Below the pieces are notes generated by a model. The model worked only from the letters and a program-made list of their open reading frames with translations, made no database searches and was not told the DNA's origin. From Pseudazoarcus pumilus (GTDB lineage: Bacteria; Pseudomonadota; Gammaproteobacteria; Burkholderiales; Rhodocyclaceae), in contig NZ_CP025682.1 in assembly GCF_002872475.1 (NCBI RefSeq), forward strand, positions 1,364,001 through 1,428,000: DNA of 64,000 nt, read 5' to 3'. This document shows, one piece after another, positions 49,432-59,113 of this stretch. The position numbers were made by a program, and so were the translations under genes. Positions within the stretch are counted from its first letter, which is position 1, and each line of letters starts with the position of its first letter.

Positions 49432-49740
49432 TCATGTGCAGAATTGATCGTGAAGCACCGTGATCAGCGCGCCCACTTGCGGACTGATCAGGCGGTAGTG
49501 GATGTGACGACCCTCGCGTCGCGTGTCGACCAGCGCCTCGGCGCGCAGCACCGTGAGTTGCTGCGACAGCGTCGGCTGGCCGATGCCCAGCCGCGCCTCG
49601 AGTTCGCCCACGCGTCGTTCGCCCTGCGCCAGCTCGCACAGGATCATCAGGCGGTCGCGGTTGGACAGCACCTTGAGCACGCGGCAGGCCCGCTCGGCGC
49701 TGTCCTGCAGGATCTCGGGTGACGGGATGGCGGTGGTCAT
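49432..49740 (-). CDS. bigR: ArsR-family repressor, BigR/SqrR-like persulfide sensor
   Basis: 102 residues from ATG 49740. Winged helix (VLKVLSNRDRLMILCELAQGERRVGELEARLGIGQPTLSQQLTVLRAEALVDTRREGRHIHYRL). Two cysteines, one in MILCEL and one at the C-terminus (DQFCT), match the pair that senses persulfide in BigR and SqrR; the metal-binding CVC box of ArsR/SmtB is absent. Divergent from the hydrolase gene with a TATTGAC..GTCAATA palindrome between. It should derepress both operons when sulfide or polysulfide appears. Confidence 0.82.
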   Translation of the reverse strand: MTTAIPSPEILQDSAERACRVLKVLSNRDRLMILCELAQGERRVGELEARLGIGQPTLSQQLTVLRAEALVDTRREGRHIHYRLISPQVGALITVLHDQFCT

Positions 49741-49772
49741 CGCGACGGTCCATAGTTCAGTGAATAATAATA

Positions 49773-49799
49773 TATTGACCATGAAACTATTAGTCAATA
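49773..49799. promoter_or_regulatory. BigR-type operator in the divergent promoter region
   Basis: TATTGAC (49773-49779) and GTCAATA (49793-49799) form an inverted repeat in an AT-rich stretch between the divergent genes. Position and spacing fit BigR-family operators. Confidence 0.65.
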
Positions 49800-49832
49800 C
49801 ATTAACGATTACTGATCGACAGGAGAGCCTGC

Positions 49833-50702
49833 ATGTCCGATTCCCACCCCTATGTTCACGGCGTCTACGACAAGATCACCGGTACCGTCACGCACATCGT
49901 CCATGCCGGGCGCGGCAGCGCCTGCGCGATCATCGATTCGGTGCTCGACTACGATCCCAAGTCGGGACGCACGACCCATCGTCACGCCGACGAGGTCATC
50001 GCCTTCGTGCGTGACTACGACCTGACGGTCGAGTGGATTCTCGAGACCCACGCCCATGCCGACCACCTGTCGGCCGCGCCGTATCTGAAACGGCAACTGG
50101 GCGGGCGCATCGCCATCGGCGACAACATCCGCCGCGTGCAGAAGGTGTTTCGCGACATCTTCAACCTGGAGCCGGAATTCCGCATGGACGGCTCGCAGTT
50201 CGAACGGCTGTTCGCCGATGACGAGGTATTCCGCATCGGTGAACTGGAGGCGCAGGTGATGTACGTGCCCGGCCATACGCCCGCCTGCGTCGCCTACCGC
50301 ATCGGTGACGCGGTGTTCGTCGGCGATACTCTGTTCATGCCCGACGTGGGCACGGCGCGCTGCGACTTCCCCGGAGGCGATGCGCATGCGCTTTACCGCT
50401 CCGCGCGACGCATCCTGTCACTGCCACCCGACACGCGATTGTTCATGTGCCACGACTATCCGCCGTCGGGGCGCGGCCCGAGCTGGGTATGCACGGTCGC
50501 CGACCAGCGCGAAGGGAACATCCATGTGCGCGACGGAATTTCCGAGGAGGAATTCGTCGCGATGCGAACCAAGCGCGACGCGACGCTGGAGATGCCGGTG
50601 CTGATCCTGCCATCCGTGCAGGTCAACATCCGTGCCGGCAGCCTGCCGCCGTCCGAGGACAACGGCGTGTCCTACCTGAAGATTCCGCTCAACGCGCTCT
50701 GA
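49833..50702 (+). CDS. MBL-fold hydrolase of the persulfide dioxygenase/BLH type
   Basis: 289 residues. Metallo-beta-lactamase fold with metal motif THAHADHL near residue 73, histidine in VPGHTPACVAY near 148, VGDTLFMPDVG near 168 and the last histidine in FMCHDYP near 209. Closest type: BLH/ETHE1-like persulfide dioxygenases that oxidise glutathione persulfide to sulfite. No rhodanese domain is fused. Divergent from and probably controlled by the BigR-like repressor. Metal-ligand spacing for mononuclear iron is consistent with dioxygenase use. Confidence 0.85.
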   Translation: MSDSHPYVHGVYDKITGTVTHIVHAGRGSACAIIDSVLDYDPKSGRTTHRHADEVIAFVRDYDLTVEWILETHAHADHLSAAPYLKRQLGGRIAIGDNIRRVQKVFRDIFNLEPEFRMDGSQFERLFADDEVFRIGELEAQVMYVPGHTPACVAYRIGDAVFVGDTLFMPDVGTARCDFPGGDAHALYRSARRILSLPPDTRLFMCHDYPPSGRGPSWVCTVADQREGNIHVRDGISEEEFVAMRTKRDATLEMPVLILPSVQVNIRAGSLPPSEDNGVSYLKIPLNAL

Positions 50703-50708
50703 GGGGAT

Positions 50709-51806
50709 TCAGGGCAGCGGCGACAACCGCCCGATGATGCGGATGTCGTCGCCGATGCGGCGCACGTCGTGCAGGGTGGGGCGCAGGGCCTGATCGAGCC
50801 CGGTCATCGCGGCGAGGTTGAAGATGCCCTGGGCGGCGTCGCCGACCAGCATCGGAGCCATGTAGAGCAGCAGTTCGTCGACGCAGCCTTCGCGCAGCAG
50901 CGAGCCGTTGAGCTTGAAGCCGGCTTCGGCGTGTACCTCGTTGATGCCGCGTGCGGCCAGCTCATGCAGCAGGGCGGGGAGGTCGACCTTGCCTGCGTCG
51001 TTGGGCAGCACCACGATTTCGGCGCCGCGCGCCGCGTATTCGGCATGGCGCGCAGCATCGTCCACGGCGCTAGCGATGAGCACGTTGCCGCCTTCGAGAA
51101 TGCGTGCGTTCAGGGGCGTTTCCAGCCGGCCGTCGACCACCACGCGCAGTGGCTGGCGACTGCAGGGCACGTCGCGCACGGTCAGTTGCGGGTCGTCGGC
51201 GCGCACCGTGCCGTAGCCGGTCAGCACGGCGCAGGCGCGTGCGCGCCAGCGGTGGCCGTCGCGTCGTGCGGCTGCTCCGGTGATCCACTGACTGACCCCG
51301 TTTCCCAGTGCGGTCTTGCCGTCGAGCGTGCTGGCGGCCTTGAGCCGCAGCCACGGTCGGCCGCGCGTCATGCGCGAGATGTAGCCGATGTTGAGTTCGC
51401 GCGCTTCGCCTTCCAGCAGCCCGCAATCCCAGCCAATGCCGTGTTCGTCGAGCAGCGCGAAGCCGCGCCCCGAAACCTTGGGGTTGGGGTCGCGCATCGC
51501 CGCGACCACGCGCGCCACGCCGGCGCGCACCAGCGCTTCGGCGCAGGGCGGCGTGTGCCCGTAGTGGGCACAGGGCTCGAGCGTGATGTAGACGGTCGCA
51601 CCGCGTGCGGCCTCACTGGCAGCGGCCAGTGCGGCGGCCTCGGCGTGCGGGCTGCCGGCGCGCTCATGCCAGCCTTCGCCGACGATCCGGCCGTCGCGTA
51701 CCACGACGCTGCCCACGCGCGGGTTGGGCGTGGTGGTTTCCAGCCCGCGCGCGGCCAGTTGCAGCGCGCGCGCCATCATCGCGTGGTCAATCGTGGAAAA
51801 GGTCAT
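50709..51806 (-). CDS. ribD: bifunctional diaminohydroxyphosphoribosylaminopyrimidine deaminase/reductase RibD
   Basis: 365 residues from ATG 51806; the longer frame upstream lies inside nrdR. Two steps of riboflavin synthesis: deamination, then reduction of the ribosyl side chain. The deaminase zinc site is HAEAAAL plus [11 protein letters not shown]; the reductase domain begins near residue 150 ([18 protein letters not shown]), with NADPH-binding [18 protein letters not shown]. Overlaps the nrdR 3' end by 20 bases. Downstream partners (ribE and others) are not in this window. Confidence 0.92.
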   Translation of the reverse strand: MTFSTIDHAMMARALQLAARGLETTTPNPRVGSVVVRDGRIVGEGWHERAGSPHAEAAALAAASEAARGATVYITLEPCAHYGHTPPCAEALVRAGVARVVAAMRDPNPKVSGRGFALLDEHGIGWDCGLLEGEARELNIGYISRMTRGRPWLRLKAASTLDGKTALGNGVSQWITGAAARRDGHRWRARACAVLTGYGTVRADDPQLTVRDVPCSRQPLRVVVDGRLETPLNARILEGGNVLIASAVDDAARHAEYAARGAEIVVLPNDAGKVDLPALLHELAARGINEVHAEAGFKLNGSLLREGCVDELLLYMAPMLVGDAAQGIFNLAAMTGLDQALRPTLHDVRRIGDDIRIIGRLSPLP

Positions 51807-52308
51807 CTTCGGCGGGGGTGGCCGACTTGTCCTTGGCCGGGGCGCGGCCCCGGCGCGGTCGCGTCTTGACCTCACGGATCAGATCGGCGAAGGCGTCGAC
51901 GTCGGCGAAGTTGCGATACACCGACGCGAAACGCACGTAGGCGACCTGATCAAGATTGCGCAATTCGTCCATGACCAGCTCGCCCAGCTTGGCGCTGGCG
52001 ATTTCGCGCTCGCCCAGCGACAGCAGGCGCGCCTCGATGCGCTCGATCGCCGCCTCGATGGCCTCGAGCGCGACGGGGCGCTTGCGCAGCGCGAGCCGCA
52101 GGCTGCCGGCAAGCTTGTCGTGGTCGAACTCGGTGCGCGCGCCATTGCGCTTGACGATGTGCGGCATCTTCAGATCGATGCGCTCGTAGGTCGTGAAGCG
52201 CTTGTCGCAGGCCACACAGCGCCTGCGCCGGCGCACCACGTCGCCTTCGTCGTTTTCGCGGGTGTCGGTGACCTGAGTGTTGGGGTCACCGCAGAAAGGA
52301 CACTTCAT
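51787..52308 (-). CDS. nrdR: transcriptional repressor NrdR
   Basis: 173 residues. N-terminal zinc ribbon ([20 protein letters not shown]) and an ATP-cone ([28 protein letters not shown]), together sensing dATP/ATP to repress ribonucleotide reductase genes. The C-terminus is extended and basic ([24 protein letters not shown]). Placed glyA-nrdR-ribD as in many proteobacteria; 24 bases after glyA. Confidence 0.94.
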   Translation of the reverse strand: MKCPFCGDPNTQVTDTRENDEGDVVRRRRRCVACDKRFTTYERIDLKMPHIVKRNGARTEFDHDKLAGSLRLALRKRPVALEAIEAAIERIEARLLSLGEREIASAKLGELVMDELRNLDQVAYVRFASVYRNFADVDAFADLIREVKTRPRRGRAPAKDKSATPAEDDLFHD

Positions 52309-52332
52309 CCGCGCGCCGCCGTTTCGGGGAGA

Positions 52333-53580
52333 TTACGCACCATACACCGGATGCTTGGTGCACAGCGTCGCGACCTTGTCGCGCACACGCGCGGCTACGG
52401 TTTCGTCGTTCGGCGCCTCGAGCACGTCGGCGATCAGGTGGGCGACCTCGCCGGCCTCGGTTTCACCGAAGCCACGCGTGGTCATCGCCGGCGAGCCGAT
52501 GCGCAGACCGGAAGTGACCATCGGGCGCTCCGGGTCGTTGGGAATGGCGTTCTTGTTGACGGTGATGTTGGCGCGACCGAGCGCGTCCTCGGCGTCGCGG
52601 CCGGTGATCTTCTTGGCACGCAGGTCGATCAGGAAGACGTGGCTTTCGGTGCGTCCCGAAACGATGCGCAGCCCACGCTCGGCGAGCACGCGCGCCATCG
52701 CCTGGGCGTTGGTCAGTACCTGCTGCTGGTAGGCCTTGAAGCCCGGTTCCAGCGCTTCCCTGAAGGCCACTGCCTTGGCGGCGATGACGTGCATAAGCGG
52801 GCCGCCCTGAATGCCCGGGAAAATTGCCGAATTGAGCGCGCGCTCGTGTTCCGACTTCATCAGGATGATGCCGCCGCGCGGGCCGCGCAGCGTCTTGTGC
52901 GTGGTCGAGGTGACCACGTCGGCGTGGGGCACCGGGTTGGGGTAGAGCCCGGCGGCGATAAGGCCGGCGTAGTGCGCCATGTCCACCCAGAAGATCGCGC
53001 CGACGTCCCTGGCAATCTTCGCGAAGCGCTCGAAGTCGATGCGCAGCGAATAGGCCGAGGCGCCGGCGATGAGGATGCGCGGCTTGTGCTCGTGGGCCGC
53101 GCGCTCGAGGGCGTCGTAGTCGATCTCCTCTTTGTCGTTGAGACCATAGGAGACCGCGTTGAACCATTTTCCCGACATGTTCAGCGCCATGCCGTGGGTC
53201 AGGTGGCCACCTTCGGCCAGGCTCATGCCGAGCACGGTGTCGCCGGGCTTGGCGAAGGCCATCAGCACGGCCTGGTTGGCCTGCGAGCCGGAGTTGGGCT
53301 GCACGTTGGCGGCCTCGGCGCCGAACAGGCGCTTGACGCGCTCGATGGCCAGGCGTTCGGCCTCGTCCACGTGCTCGCAGCCACCGTAGTAGCGCTTGCC
53401 GGGATAGCCTTCGGCGTACTTGTTGGTCAGTTGCGAGCCCTGCGCCTCCATCACCGCGTGGGAGACGTAGTTCTCCGAGGCGATCAGTTCGATGTGGTCC
53501 TGCTGGCGTTGATTCTCGGCCTCGATCGTGGCCCACAGTTCGGGGTCGGTCCGGGCGATGGTGTCGTGCGCAGAAAACAT
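52333..53580 (-). CDS. glyA: serine hydroxymethyltransferase GlyA
   Basis: 415 residues, PLP enzyme that interconverts serine and glycine with tetrahydrofolate. PLP lysine in [16 protein letters not shown] (K near 230), plus [15 protein letters not shown] and [26 protein letters not shown] 53580 is used, giving the normal N-terminus ([16 protein letters not shown]). First gene of the glyA-nrdR-ribD operon. Confidence 0.96.
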   Translation of the reverse strand: MFSAHDTIARTDPELWATIEAENQRQQDHIELIASENYVSHAVMEAQGSQLTNKYAEGYPGKRYYGGCEHVDEAERLAIERVKRLFGAEAANVQPNSGSQANQAVLMAFAKPGDTVLGMSLAEGGHLTHGMALNMSGKWFNAVSYGLNDKEEIDYDALERAAHEHKPRILIAGASAYSLRIDFERFAKIARDVGAIFWVDMAHYAGLIAAGLYPNPVPHADVVTSTTHKTLRGPRGGIILMKSEHERALNSAIFPGIQGGPLMHVIAAKAVAFREALEPGFKAYQQQVLTNAQAMARVLAERGLRIVSGRTESHVFLIDLRAKKITGRDAEDALGRANITVNKNAIPNDPERPMVTSGLRIGSPAMTTRGFGETEAGEVAHLIADVLEAPNDETVAARVRDKVATLCTKHPVYGA

Positions 53581-53678
53581 GATCCGCAGTGCTCGCAAAG
53601 GGTTGATCCAGACTGCGGATTCTACCATGCGCGTCTGCCCGGAATCGGGCGCAGCGGCGCGTTCTGCCGGGTTCTTCC

Positions 53679-54764
53679 TCAGAGATCGAGCGTGCGCATG
53701 TAGGCGTTGTAGTGGGCCTCGGCCGTCGCGTGCCATTGCACCTGGTCGGCGAGGAAGCGCCGGTAGTCGGCGTGGATGCGTCGCCACCGGGGGTTGCGTG
53801 CATCCAGATCGGTGTAGAGATCCTGCGACGCGGCGAAGGCCGCGTCGAGCACCTCGCGCGGAAACGGCGCGAGTCGCGCGCCTTCGCCGAGCAGGCGCTT
53901 CATCGCGGCCGGATTGCGCGCGTCGTAGCGCGCCTGCATCAGGACGTGGGCGTCGCTCGCAGCGCGTTCGACGATGCTCTTGTATTCGGCGGGCAGCGCG
54001 TTCCAGGCCTCGGTGCCGACGTACAGCGACAGTTGCCCGCTGCCTTCCCACCAGGCCGGATAGTGGTAGTGGGGTGCGACGCGGTGCAGGCCGAGCTTGA
54101 GGTCGTCGTAGGGGCCGATGAACTCGGTGGCGTCGATCGTGCCCTTTTCGAGCGCGGGATAGGCGTCGGACAGTGGAATATTCTGCGTGAGCACGCCCAG
54201 GCGTTCGAACACCATGCCGCCGAAGCCGCCGATGCGCACGCGCAGGTCCTTGAGGTCGTCGAGCGAGCGCACCGGGCGGCGATACCAGCCGCCCATCTGC
54301 GTGCCCGAGTTGCCCATGACGAAATTGACCACGCCATGATCGGCATACAGCTCGCGCAGCAGTGCCAACCCGTTGCCGTCGAACATCCATGCCGTTTGCT
54401 GGCGCGAGTTCATGCCGAAGGGGATGGCGCAGTCGAAGGAGAAGGCCTCGTCCTTGCCGAAGTAGTAGTAGGCCGCGGTGTGGCCGCAATCGACCGTGCC
54501 GTTGCCCACGGCGTCGAGCACCGAGAATGGTGGCACCAGTTCGCCGGCGGCGTAGATTGAGATCGTGAAGCGCCCGTCGGTGGCTTCCGAGACGTTGCGC
54601 GCGAATCGCTCGGTGCAGCCGTGCAGGATGTCGAGCGACTTCGGGAAGCTCGACGCCAGCCGCCAGCGCATCGCCGGGCGTGCGCCGACCACGCCGGGTG
54701 CCACGCCGGCGGCGACGATGCCGCCCAGGCCGGCGTGTTGCAGGAAGCGGCGACGCGAACTCAT
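53679..54764 (-). CDS. TRAP transporter solute-binding protein (DctP family), paralog 1
   Basis: 361 residues. Twin-arginine-type signal ([28 protein letters not shown]) and DctP fold ([90 protein letters not shown]). The subgroup with [11 protein letters not shown] and dimer-type tail resembles TakP-like alpha-keto-acid binders. Adjacent to a second paralog of equal length; both follow dctQM and a phosphatase gene. Acts with the DctQM permease. Confidence 0.88.
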   Translation of the reverse strand: MSSRRRFLQHAGLGGIVAAGVAPGVVGARPAMRWRLASSFPKSLDILHGCTERFARNVSEATDGRFTISIYAAGELVPPFSVLDAVGNGTVDCGHTAAYYYFGKDEAFSFDCAIPFGMNSRQQTAWMFDGNGLALLRELYADHGVVNFVMGNSGTQMGGWYRRPVRSLDDLKDLRVRIGGFGGMVFERLGVLTQNIPLSDAYPALEKGTIDATEFIGPYDDLKLGLHRVAPHYHYPAWWEGSGQLSLYVGTEAWNALPAEYKSIVERAASDAHVLMQARYDARNPAAMKRLLGEGARLAPFPREVLDAAFAASQDLYTDLDARNPRWRRIHADYRRFLADQVQWHATAEAHYNAYMRTLDL

Positions 54765-54774
54765 TGCAAGCCGG

Positions 54775-55860
54775 TCACAGGCGCATCGCGCCCATGTACT
54801 GGTTGTAGCTGCCCTCGGCGATGGGTTCCCACTGGTACTGCTCGGCGAGGAAACGTGCGTAGTCGCCGTAGATCTTGCGCCACTCCGGGTTCTTGTCGTT
54901 GAGTTCGGCGTAGACCTCGCGCGAGGCCTTGAACGCGGCGTCCATCACGTCGCGCGGCATGCGCGAGAGCTTCGCGCCTTCGGCGATGAGCTGCTTGAGG
55001 GCGGCCGGGTTGCGCGCGTCGTAGCGCGCCTGCATGTAGACGTGGGCGTCGCTCGCCGCCTGCTGCAGGATGGCCTTGTACTCGGGCGAGAGCGCATTCC
55101 AGGCCTTGGTGCCGACGTAGAGCGTGAGCTGCGCGCCGCCTTCCCACCAGGCCGGGAAATAGTAGTAGGGCGCGACGCGATACAGGCCCAGGCGCAGGTC
55201 GTCGTAGGGGCCGACGAATTCGGTGGCGTCGATCGTGCCCTTTTCCAGCGCCGAATACACCTCGCCGCCGGGGATGTTCTGCGGGAGTACGCCGAGGCGT
55301 TCGAGCACGCGCCCGCCGAAGCCGCCGATGCGCATGCGCAGGCCTTTCAGGTCGTCCGCCGACTTGATCGGGTTGCGGTACCAGCCGCCCATCTGTGCGC
55401 CGGTGTTGCCCATCGGGAAGTTGACGATGTCGTAGTTCGCGTAGAAGGCGCGCAGCAGCTCCAGGCCGTTGCCGTCATACATCCACGCCGTGTGCTGGCG
55501 CGAGTTCATGCCGAACGGGATGGTGCAGTCGAAGGCGAAGGTCTCGTCCTTGCCGAAGTAGTAGTAGGCCGCGGTGTGACCGCAATCGACCGTGCCGTTC
55601 TGGACCGCGTCGACGATGGAAAACGGCGGCACCAGCTCGCCGCCGGCATACACGCTGACCTGGAAACGGCCGTCGGTCGCGTCCGAGATGCTCTTGGCGA
55701 AGCGCTCGGCCGGTGCGTAGAGATTGTCGAGCGACTTCGGAAAGCTCGATGCGAGCCGCCAGCGCAGCACCTCCTGCGGACGGACGATGGCGGGGGCGGT
55801 GCCGGCGGCGAGGATGCCGGCGATGCCGGCGCCCTGCAGAAACTGTCGGCGCGATCTCAT
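54775..55860 (-). CDS. TRAP transporter solute-binding protein (DctP family), paralog 2
   Basis: 361 residues, about 70 percent identical to the next gene by eye, with the same signal type (MRSRRQFLQGAGIAGILAAGTAPAIV) and the same core motifs. The ligand-contacting arginine in FGGRVLERLGV and the WYRNP loop differ slightly from the paralog ([16 protein letters not shown]), so the two may bind different acids. Separated by 10 bases from paralog 1. A tandem duplication on the chromosome. Confidence 0.88.
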   Translation of the reverse strand: MRSRRQFLQGAGIAGILAAGTAPAIVRPQEVLRWRLASSFPKSLDNLYAPAERFAKSISDATDGRFQVSVYAGGELVPPFSIVDAVQNGTVDCGHTAAYYYFGKDETFAFDCTIPFGMNSRQHTAWMYDGNGLELLRAFYANYDIVNFPMGNTGAQMGGWYRNPIKSADDLKGLRMRIGGFGGRVLERLGVLPQNIPGGEVYSALEKGTIDATEFVGPYDDLRLGLYRVAPYYYFPAWWEGGAQLTLYVGTKAWNALSPEYKAILQQAASDAHVYMQARYDARNPAALKQLIAEGAKLSRMPRDVMDAAFKASREVYAELNDKNPEWRKIYGDYARFLAEQYQWEPIAEGSYNQYMGAMRL

Positions 55861-55950
55861 GGGTGGGGGTCTCCTCGTTGGCGCGGGTCACGGTCGTGGT
55901 GGTCGCCAAGGTTACCGCAGGCGTGCGTCATGAGAAAACGCCGTCCGCGC

Positions 55951-56622
55951 TCAGCTGCGCGGCATTTCGTCATGCGTGGCGTCCAGATGCCCGCGTTCGG
56001 CCCAGGACAGCAGCGCCCAGTTTCCGTCGCGGCGCTCGATCCAGTTCAGCGCGGCATTGGCGACGACGAAATCGCGAGGGGCGTCGATCGCCTTGCCGGT
56101 CGCCATTCGATGAGCGGCGTCGAGCACGCCGCCGTGGGTGATGACGAGCACGCGGCCACCGGCATGCTCCATCGCGATGCGCGTGAGCGCGTCGCGCACG
56201 CGCGCGGCGAGATCGGCCAGGCTCTCGCCGCCGTCGGGCAGGGCATGGTCCGGATCGCGTGCGACAAGCCGCGCATAGTCTTGCGGGAAGCGCTGCTCGG
56301 CTTGGGTATAGGTCAGGCCCTGAAAGACCCCGTAATGGCGCTCGCGCAGGGCTGCATCGGTGCGCACCGCGAGCGCCAGGCGACGTGCGACCGGTTCGGC
56401 GGTGGTGGTCGCGCGCGCGAGGTCGCTCGAGAACACCGCGTCGAAGGGCTGCGTGGCCAGCGTGGCGGCCAGCGCCTCGGCCTGGGCGCGACCGGTCCCG
56501 TTGAGTGGCAGGTCGAACTGGCCCTGCATGCGCCGTTCGGCGTTCCAGGCGGTCTCGCCGTGGCGGACCAGACAAAAGGTGGTGGTGGGCATCGGGTGTC
56601 CGGGCTGGCTGGAGAGGCTCAT
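55951..56622 (-). CDS. histidine phosphatase (phosphoglycerate-mutase-like)
   Basis: 223 residues from ATG 56622; an internal ATG at 56592 (MPTTTFCLVRHGET) is the more usual family start. Catalytic RHG in LVRHGETAWNAE, ERHYGVFQGLT, and second histidine in VITHGGVLD. Broad-specificity phosphatases or GpmB-type enzymes look like this; cobalamin phosphatase CobC is another option. It lies between the TRAP permease genes and the two binding proteins, in the same direction and 6 bases from dctM, so it is cotranscribed. Confidence 0.85.
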   Translation of the reverse strand: MSLSSQPGHPMPTTTFCLVRHGETAWNAERRMQGQFDLPLNGTGRAQAEALAATLATQPFDAVFSSDLARATTTAEPVARRLALAVRTDAALRERHYGVFQGLTYTQAEQRFPQDYARLVARDPDHALPDGGESLADLAARVRDALTRIAMEHAGGRVLVITHGGVLDAAHRMATGKAIDAPRDFVVANAALNWIERRDGNWALLSWAERGHLDATHDEMPRS

Positions 56623-56628
56623 CTTCGC

Positions 56629-58380
56629 TCAATCCCATGCGCCCTTGCCACCCCAGGCGCCGGAGCCGGGCTCGGGCGCCGGTGTGCCCGGTGCGTCGTC
56701 GGCCGATGTGCCCCATCCGCCCGTATCCGTTCCCCAGTCTCCGCCCTCCGGCGCGATGCGGATGGTGTCCAGGTCGACCTCGACCCGGGCGTCCAGGTTG
56801 CCCGTGACCAGCCCGGGGAAGGCGATGAGCAGGCCCAGCAGCGTGATCTGGATCAGCACGAAGGCGATCGAGCCACAGTAGATCTGCGCAGTCGAGATGC
56901 CTTCGATGCGCCGTCGCGTGACGCGGTCGATGAAGGCCTGGGTCGGTGCGACGCTGCGCAGGTAGAACAGCGCGAAGCCGAACGGCGGCGTCAGGAACGA
57001 AGTCTGCAGGTTGATCGCGATCATGATGCCGAACCACACCAGGTCGATGCCGAGCTTGTCGGCGATGGGCGCGAGTAGCGGGATCAGGATGAAGGCGATC
57101 TCGAAGAAATCGAGGAAGAAGCCGAGAAAGAAGATCACCAGGTTCACGAAGATCAGGAATCCCACCTGGCCGCCCGGCAGGTGGTCGAACAGATGCTCGA
57201 CCCATTCCTTGCCGTCGATCGCCGTGAAGGTGAAGCTGAACACGGTCGCGCCGATCAGGATGATCATCACGAATACCGACAGCCGTGTGGTCGATTCCAG
57301 CGCCTCGCGCAGGCGCAGCCAGCTCAGGCGACGGCGCGCCAGCGCCATCGCCAGTGCGCCGATCGCGCCCATCGCGCCGCCCTCGGTGGGTGTGGCCACG
57401 CCGATGAAGATGGTGCCGAGCACCAGAAAGATCAGCGCCAGCGGCGGAATCAGCACGAACACCACGCGCTCGGCCAGCGTCGACAGCAGTCCCAGACGCA
57501 GCGCGCGATTGGCCAGCGCCATCGCGAGCGCGAGCAGGGTCGCGACCGACAGCGCGACGACGACCGTTTCGTCGGTCGCTGGCGGGCGCTCGCGCGAAAA
57601 CAGCGCGCTGGCGATATCGACGTAGAAGTGGGCGAAGGCGAACCCGACTGTCGCCAGCAGCGTCATCAGAAGGGTCAGCGAACGCATCCCCGAGGCGCCG
57701 CCCGGCTCGCGGTAGATGCGTGCCTCGGGCGGCAGCGCCGGTGCCTGCCTGGGCGCGAAGATCGACAGCGCCACGACGTAGGCCGTGTACATGCCGATCA
57801 GCAGAAAGGCCGGCACGAAGGCGCCCTTGTACATGTCGCCGACGCTGCGACCGAGTTGATCCGCGAGCACGATGAGCACGATGGACGGCGGCAGTGCCTG
57901 CGCGAGCGTGCCCGAGGCGGTGATCACGCCGGTGGCCAGGGGGCGCGAATAGCCGTAGCGCAACATGATGGGCAGCGAGATCAGGCCCATCGAGATCACC
58001 GAGGCGGCGACCACGCCGGTGGTCGCGGCGAGCAGGGCGCCGACGAAGATCACCGCCAGCGCGAGTCCGCCGCGCACCGGGCCGAACACCTGGCCGACCG
58101 TCTCGAGCAGGTCCTCGGCCATGCCGGAACGCTCGAGGATCAATCCCATCAGCGTGAAGAAGGGGATCGCCAGCAGCGTCTCGTTCTGCATGATGCCGAA
58201 CACGCGCAGGGGCAGGGCCTGGAACATCGCGCCGGGCAACAGCCCCAGCTCGATGCCGATGAAGCCGAAGAACAGGCCGCAGGCGGCCAGCGAAAAGGCC
58301 ACCGGAAAGCCAGAGAGCAGGAACAGCACGACCACCCCGAACATGATCGGGGCGAGGTTGGCGGAGACGAACTCGATCAC
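56629..58380 (-). CDS. dctM: TRAP transporter large permease (DctM)
   Basis: 583 residues, longer than usual DctM (about 430). The N-terminal part holds the TRAP large-subunit motifs (PIMFGVVVLFLLSGFPVAFSLAACGLFFGFIG, GVITASGTLAQALPPSIVLIVLADQL). An extra loop of about 130 residues follows (from about 215), and a glycine/tryptophan-rich tail (GGDWGTDTGGWGTSADDAPGTPAPEPGSGAWGGKG) ends the protein. Forms the Na-driven transporter with DctQ, coupled by ATGA overlap with dctQ. Confidence 0.9.
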   Translation of the reverse strand: MIEFVSANLAPIMFGVVVLFLLSGFPVAFSLAACGLFFGFIGIELGLLPGAMFQALPLRVFGIMQNETLLAIPFFTLMGLILERSGMAEDLLETVGQVFGPVRGGLALAVIFVGALLAATTGVVAASVISMGLISLPIMLRYGYSRPLATGVITASGTLAQALPPSIVLIVLADQLGRSVGDMYKGAFVPAFLLIGMYTAYVVALSIFAPRQAPALPPEARIYREPGGASGMRSLTLLMTLLATVGFAFAHFYVDIASALFSRERPPATDETVVVALSVATLLALAMALANRALRLGLLSTLAERVVFVLIPPLALIFLVLGTIFIGVATPTEGGAMGAIGALAMALARRRLSWLRLREALESTTRLSVFVMIILIGATVFSFTFTAIDGKEWVEHLFDHLPGGQVGFLIFVNLVIFFLGFFLDFFEIAFILIPLLAPIADKLGIDLVWFGIMIAINLQTSFLTPPFGFALFYLRSVAPTQAFIDRVTRRRIEGISTAQIYCGSIAFVLIQITLLGLLIAFPGLVTGNLDARVEVDLDTIRIAPEGGDWGTDTGGWGTSADDAPGTPAPEPGSGAWGGKGAWD

Positions 58381-58967
58381 CGGTCGCCCCCGTCGTTCAG
58401 ATTCTGCGGAATCGGTGCGACCTTGGCGGCCGCCTCATGCCGGCCCGCGGCCAAGGGATCGGGAATCACCCCCCTGAGGCAGGCGACACGCTTGATCAAC
58501 TCGGAGACCGACTGCAGGGCGAGCAGTCCGAAGCCGGCCGGCAAGAGGGCGTAGACGGGCCAGCGGATCAGCCCGCCGGCGTTGGACGAGACCTCGCCGG
58601 ACGTGAACGCGCGCAGCACGATGGGCAGCGAGAAGTCAATCATGAACCAGCACAGCGGCAGCAGGAAGACGACGATACCGACGATGTCGATGAGCATGCG
58701 CACGCGCGTCGGGAAACGCCCGGCCAGCACGTCGATGCGGACGTGGCCGTTGTTCAGGAAGGTCGCCGCGGCGCCGAGCATGAAGGCGGCGGCGAACAGA
58801 TACCACTGGATCTCGAGCATGGCGTTCGAGCCGATGGCCAGCGTCTTGCGGGCGATGGCGTTGCCGGCGCTGATCAGCGCGGCGGCGAAAAGCAGCCAGA
58901 CTACCGCGCGACCCACCAGCGTAGTGGCGCGATCGATCAGCCCGGACAGTCTCAACAGGAATCCCAT
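58377..58967 (-). CDS. dctQ: TRAP transporter small permease (DctQ)
   Basis: 196 residues with four membrane spans; conserved MLEIQWYLFAAAFMLGAAATFLNNGHVRIDVLAGRFP motif of DctQ. First gene of the TRAP cluster; its stop overlaps the DctM start by 4 bases. Probable promoter in the 146 bases before it, which also hold an inverted repeat (GGGCCGTCCGCGCC..GGAGCGGACGGCCC near 59010-59045). Confidence 0.88.
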   Translation of the reverse strand: MGFLLRLSGLIDRATTLVGRAVVWLLFAAALISAGNAIARKTLAIGSNAMLEIQWYLFAAAFMLGAAATFLNNGHVRIDVLAGRFPTRVRMLIDIVGIVVFLLPLCWFMIDFSLPIVLRAFTSGEVSSNAGGLIRWPVYALLPAGFGLLALQSVSELIKRVACLRGVIPDPLAAGRHEAAAKVAPIPQNLNDGGDR

Positions 58968-59009
58968 GCGGTTTTCCTTGCGTGCGCGAACGGTTTCGGA
59001 ACGAACATG

Positions 59010-59045
59010 AAAAGGGCCGTCCGCGCCCCGGGAGCGGACGGCCCG
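59010..59045. terminator. terminator-like hairpin between pmbA and dctQ
   Basis: GGGCCGTCCGC and GCGGACGGCCC flank a short loop (GCCCCGGGA), preceded by AAAA. This stable stem lies between two minus-strand genes, so it probably ends the pmbA transcript. Confidence 0.65.
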
Positions 59046-59113
59046 CGGGCCGCAGTTTACCGCGTACGGCCGGCGTGCACGCTCGGCCGTGATGCTTCAG
59101 CCAGAGCGTGGCT

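Noticed and set aside
54565-57078. 837-residue plus-strand frame across the TRAP genes
   Set aside because: Shadow of four clearly identified minus-strand genes; no domain or plausible composition.
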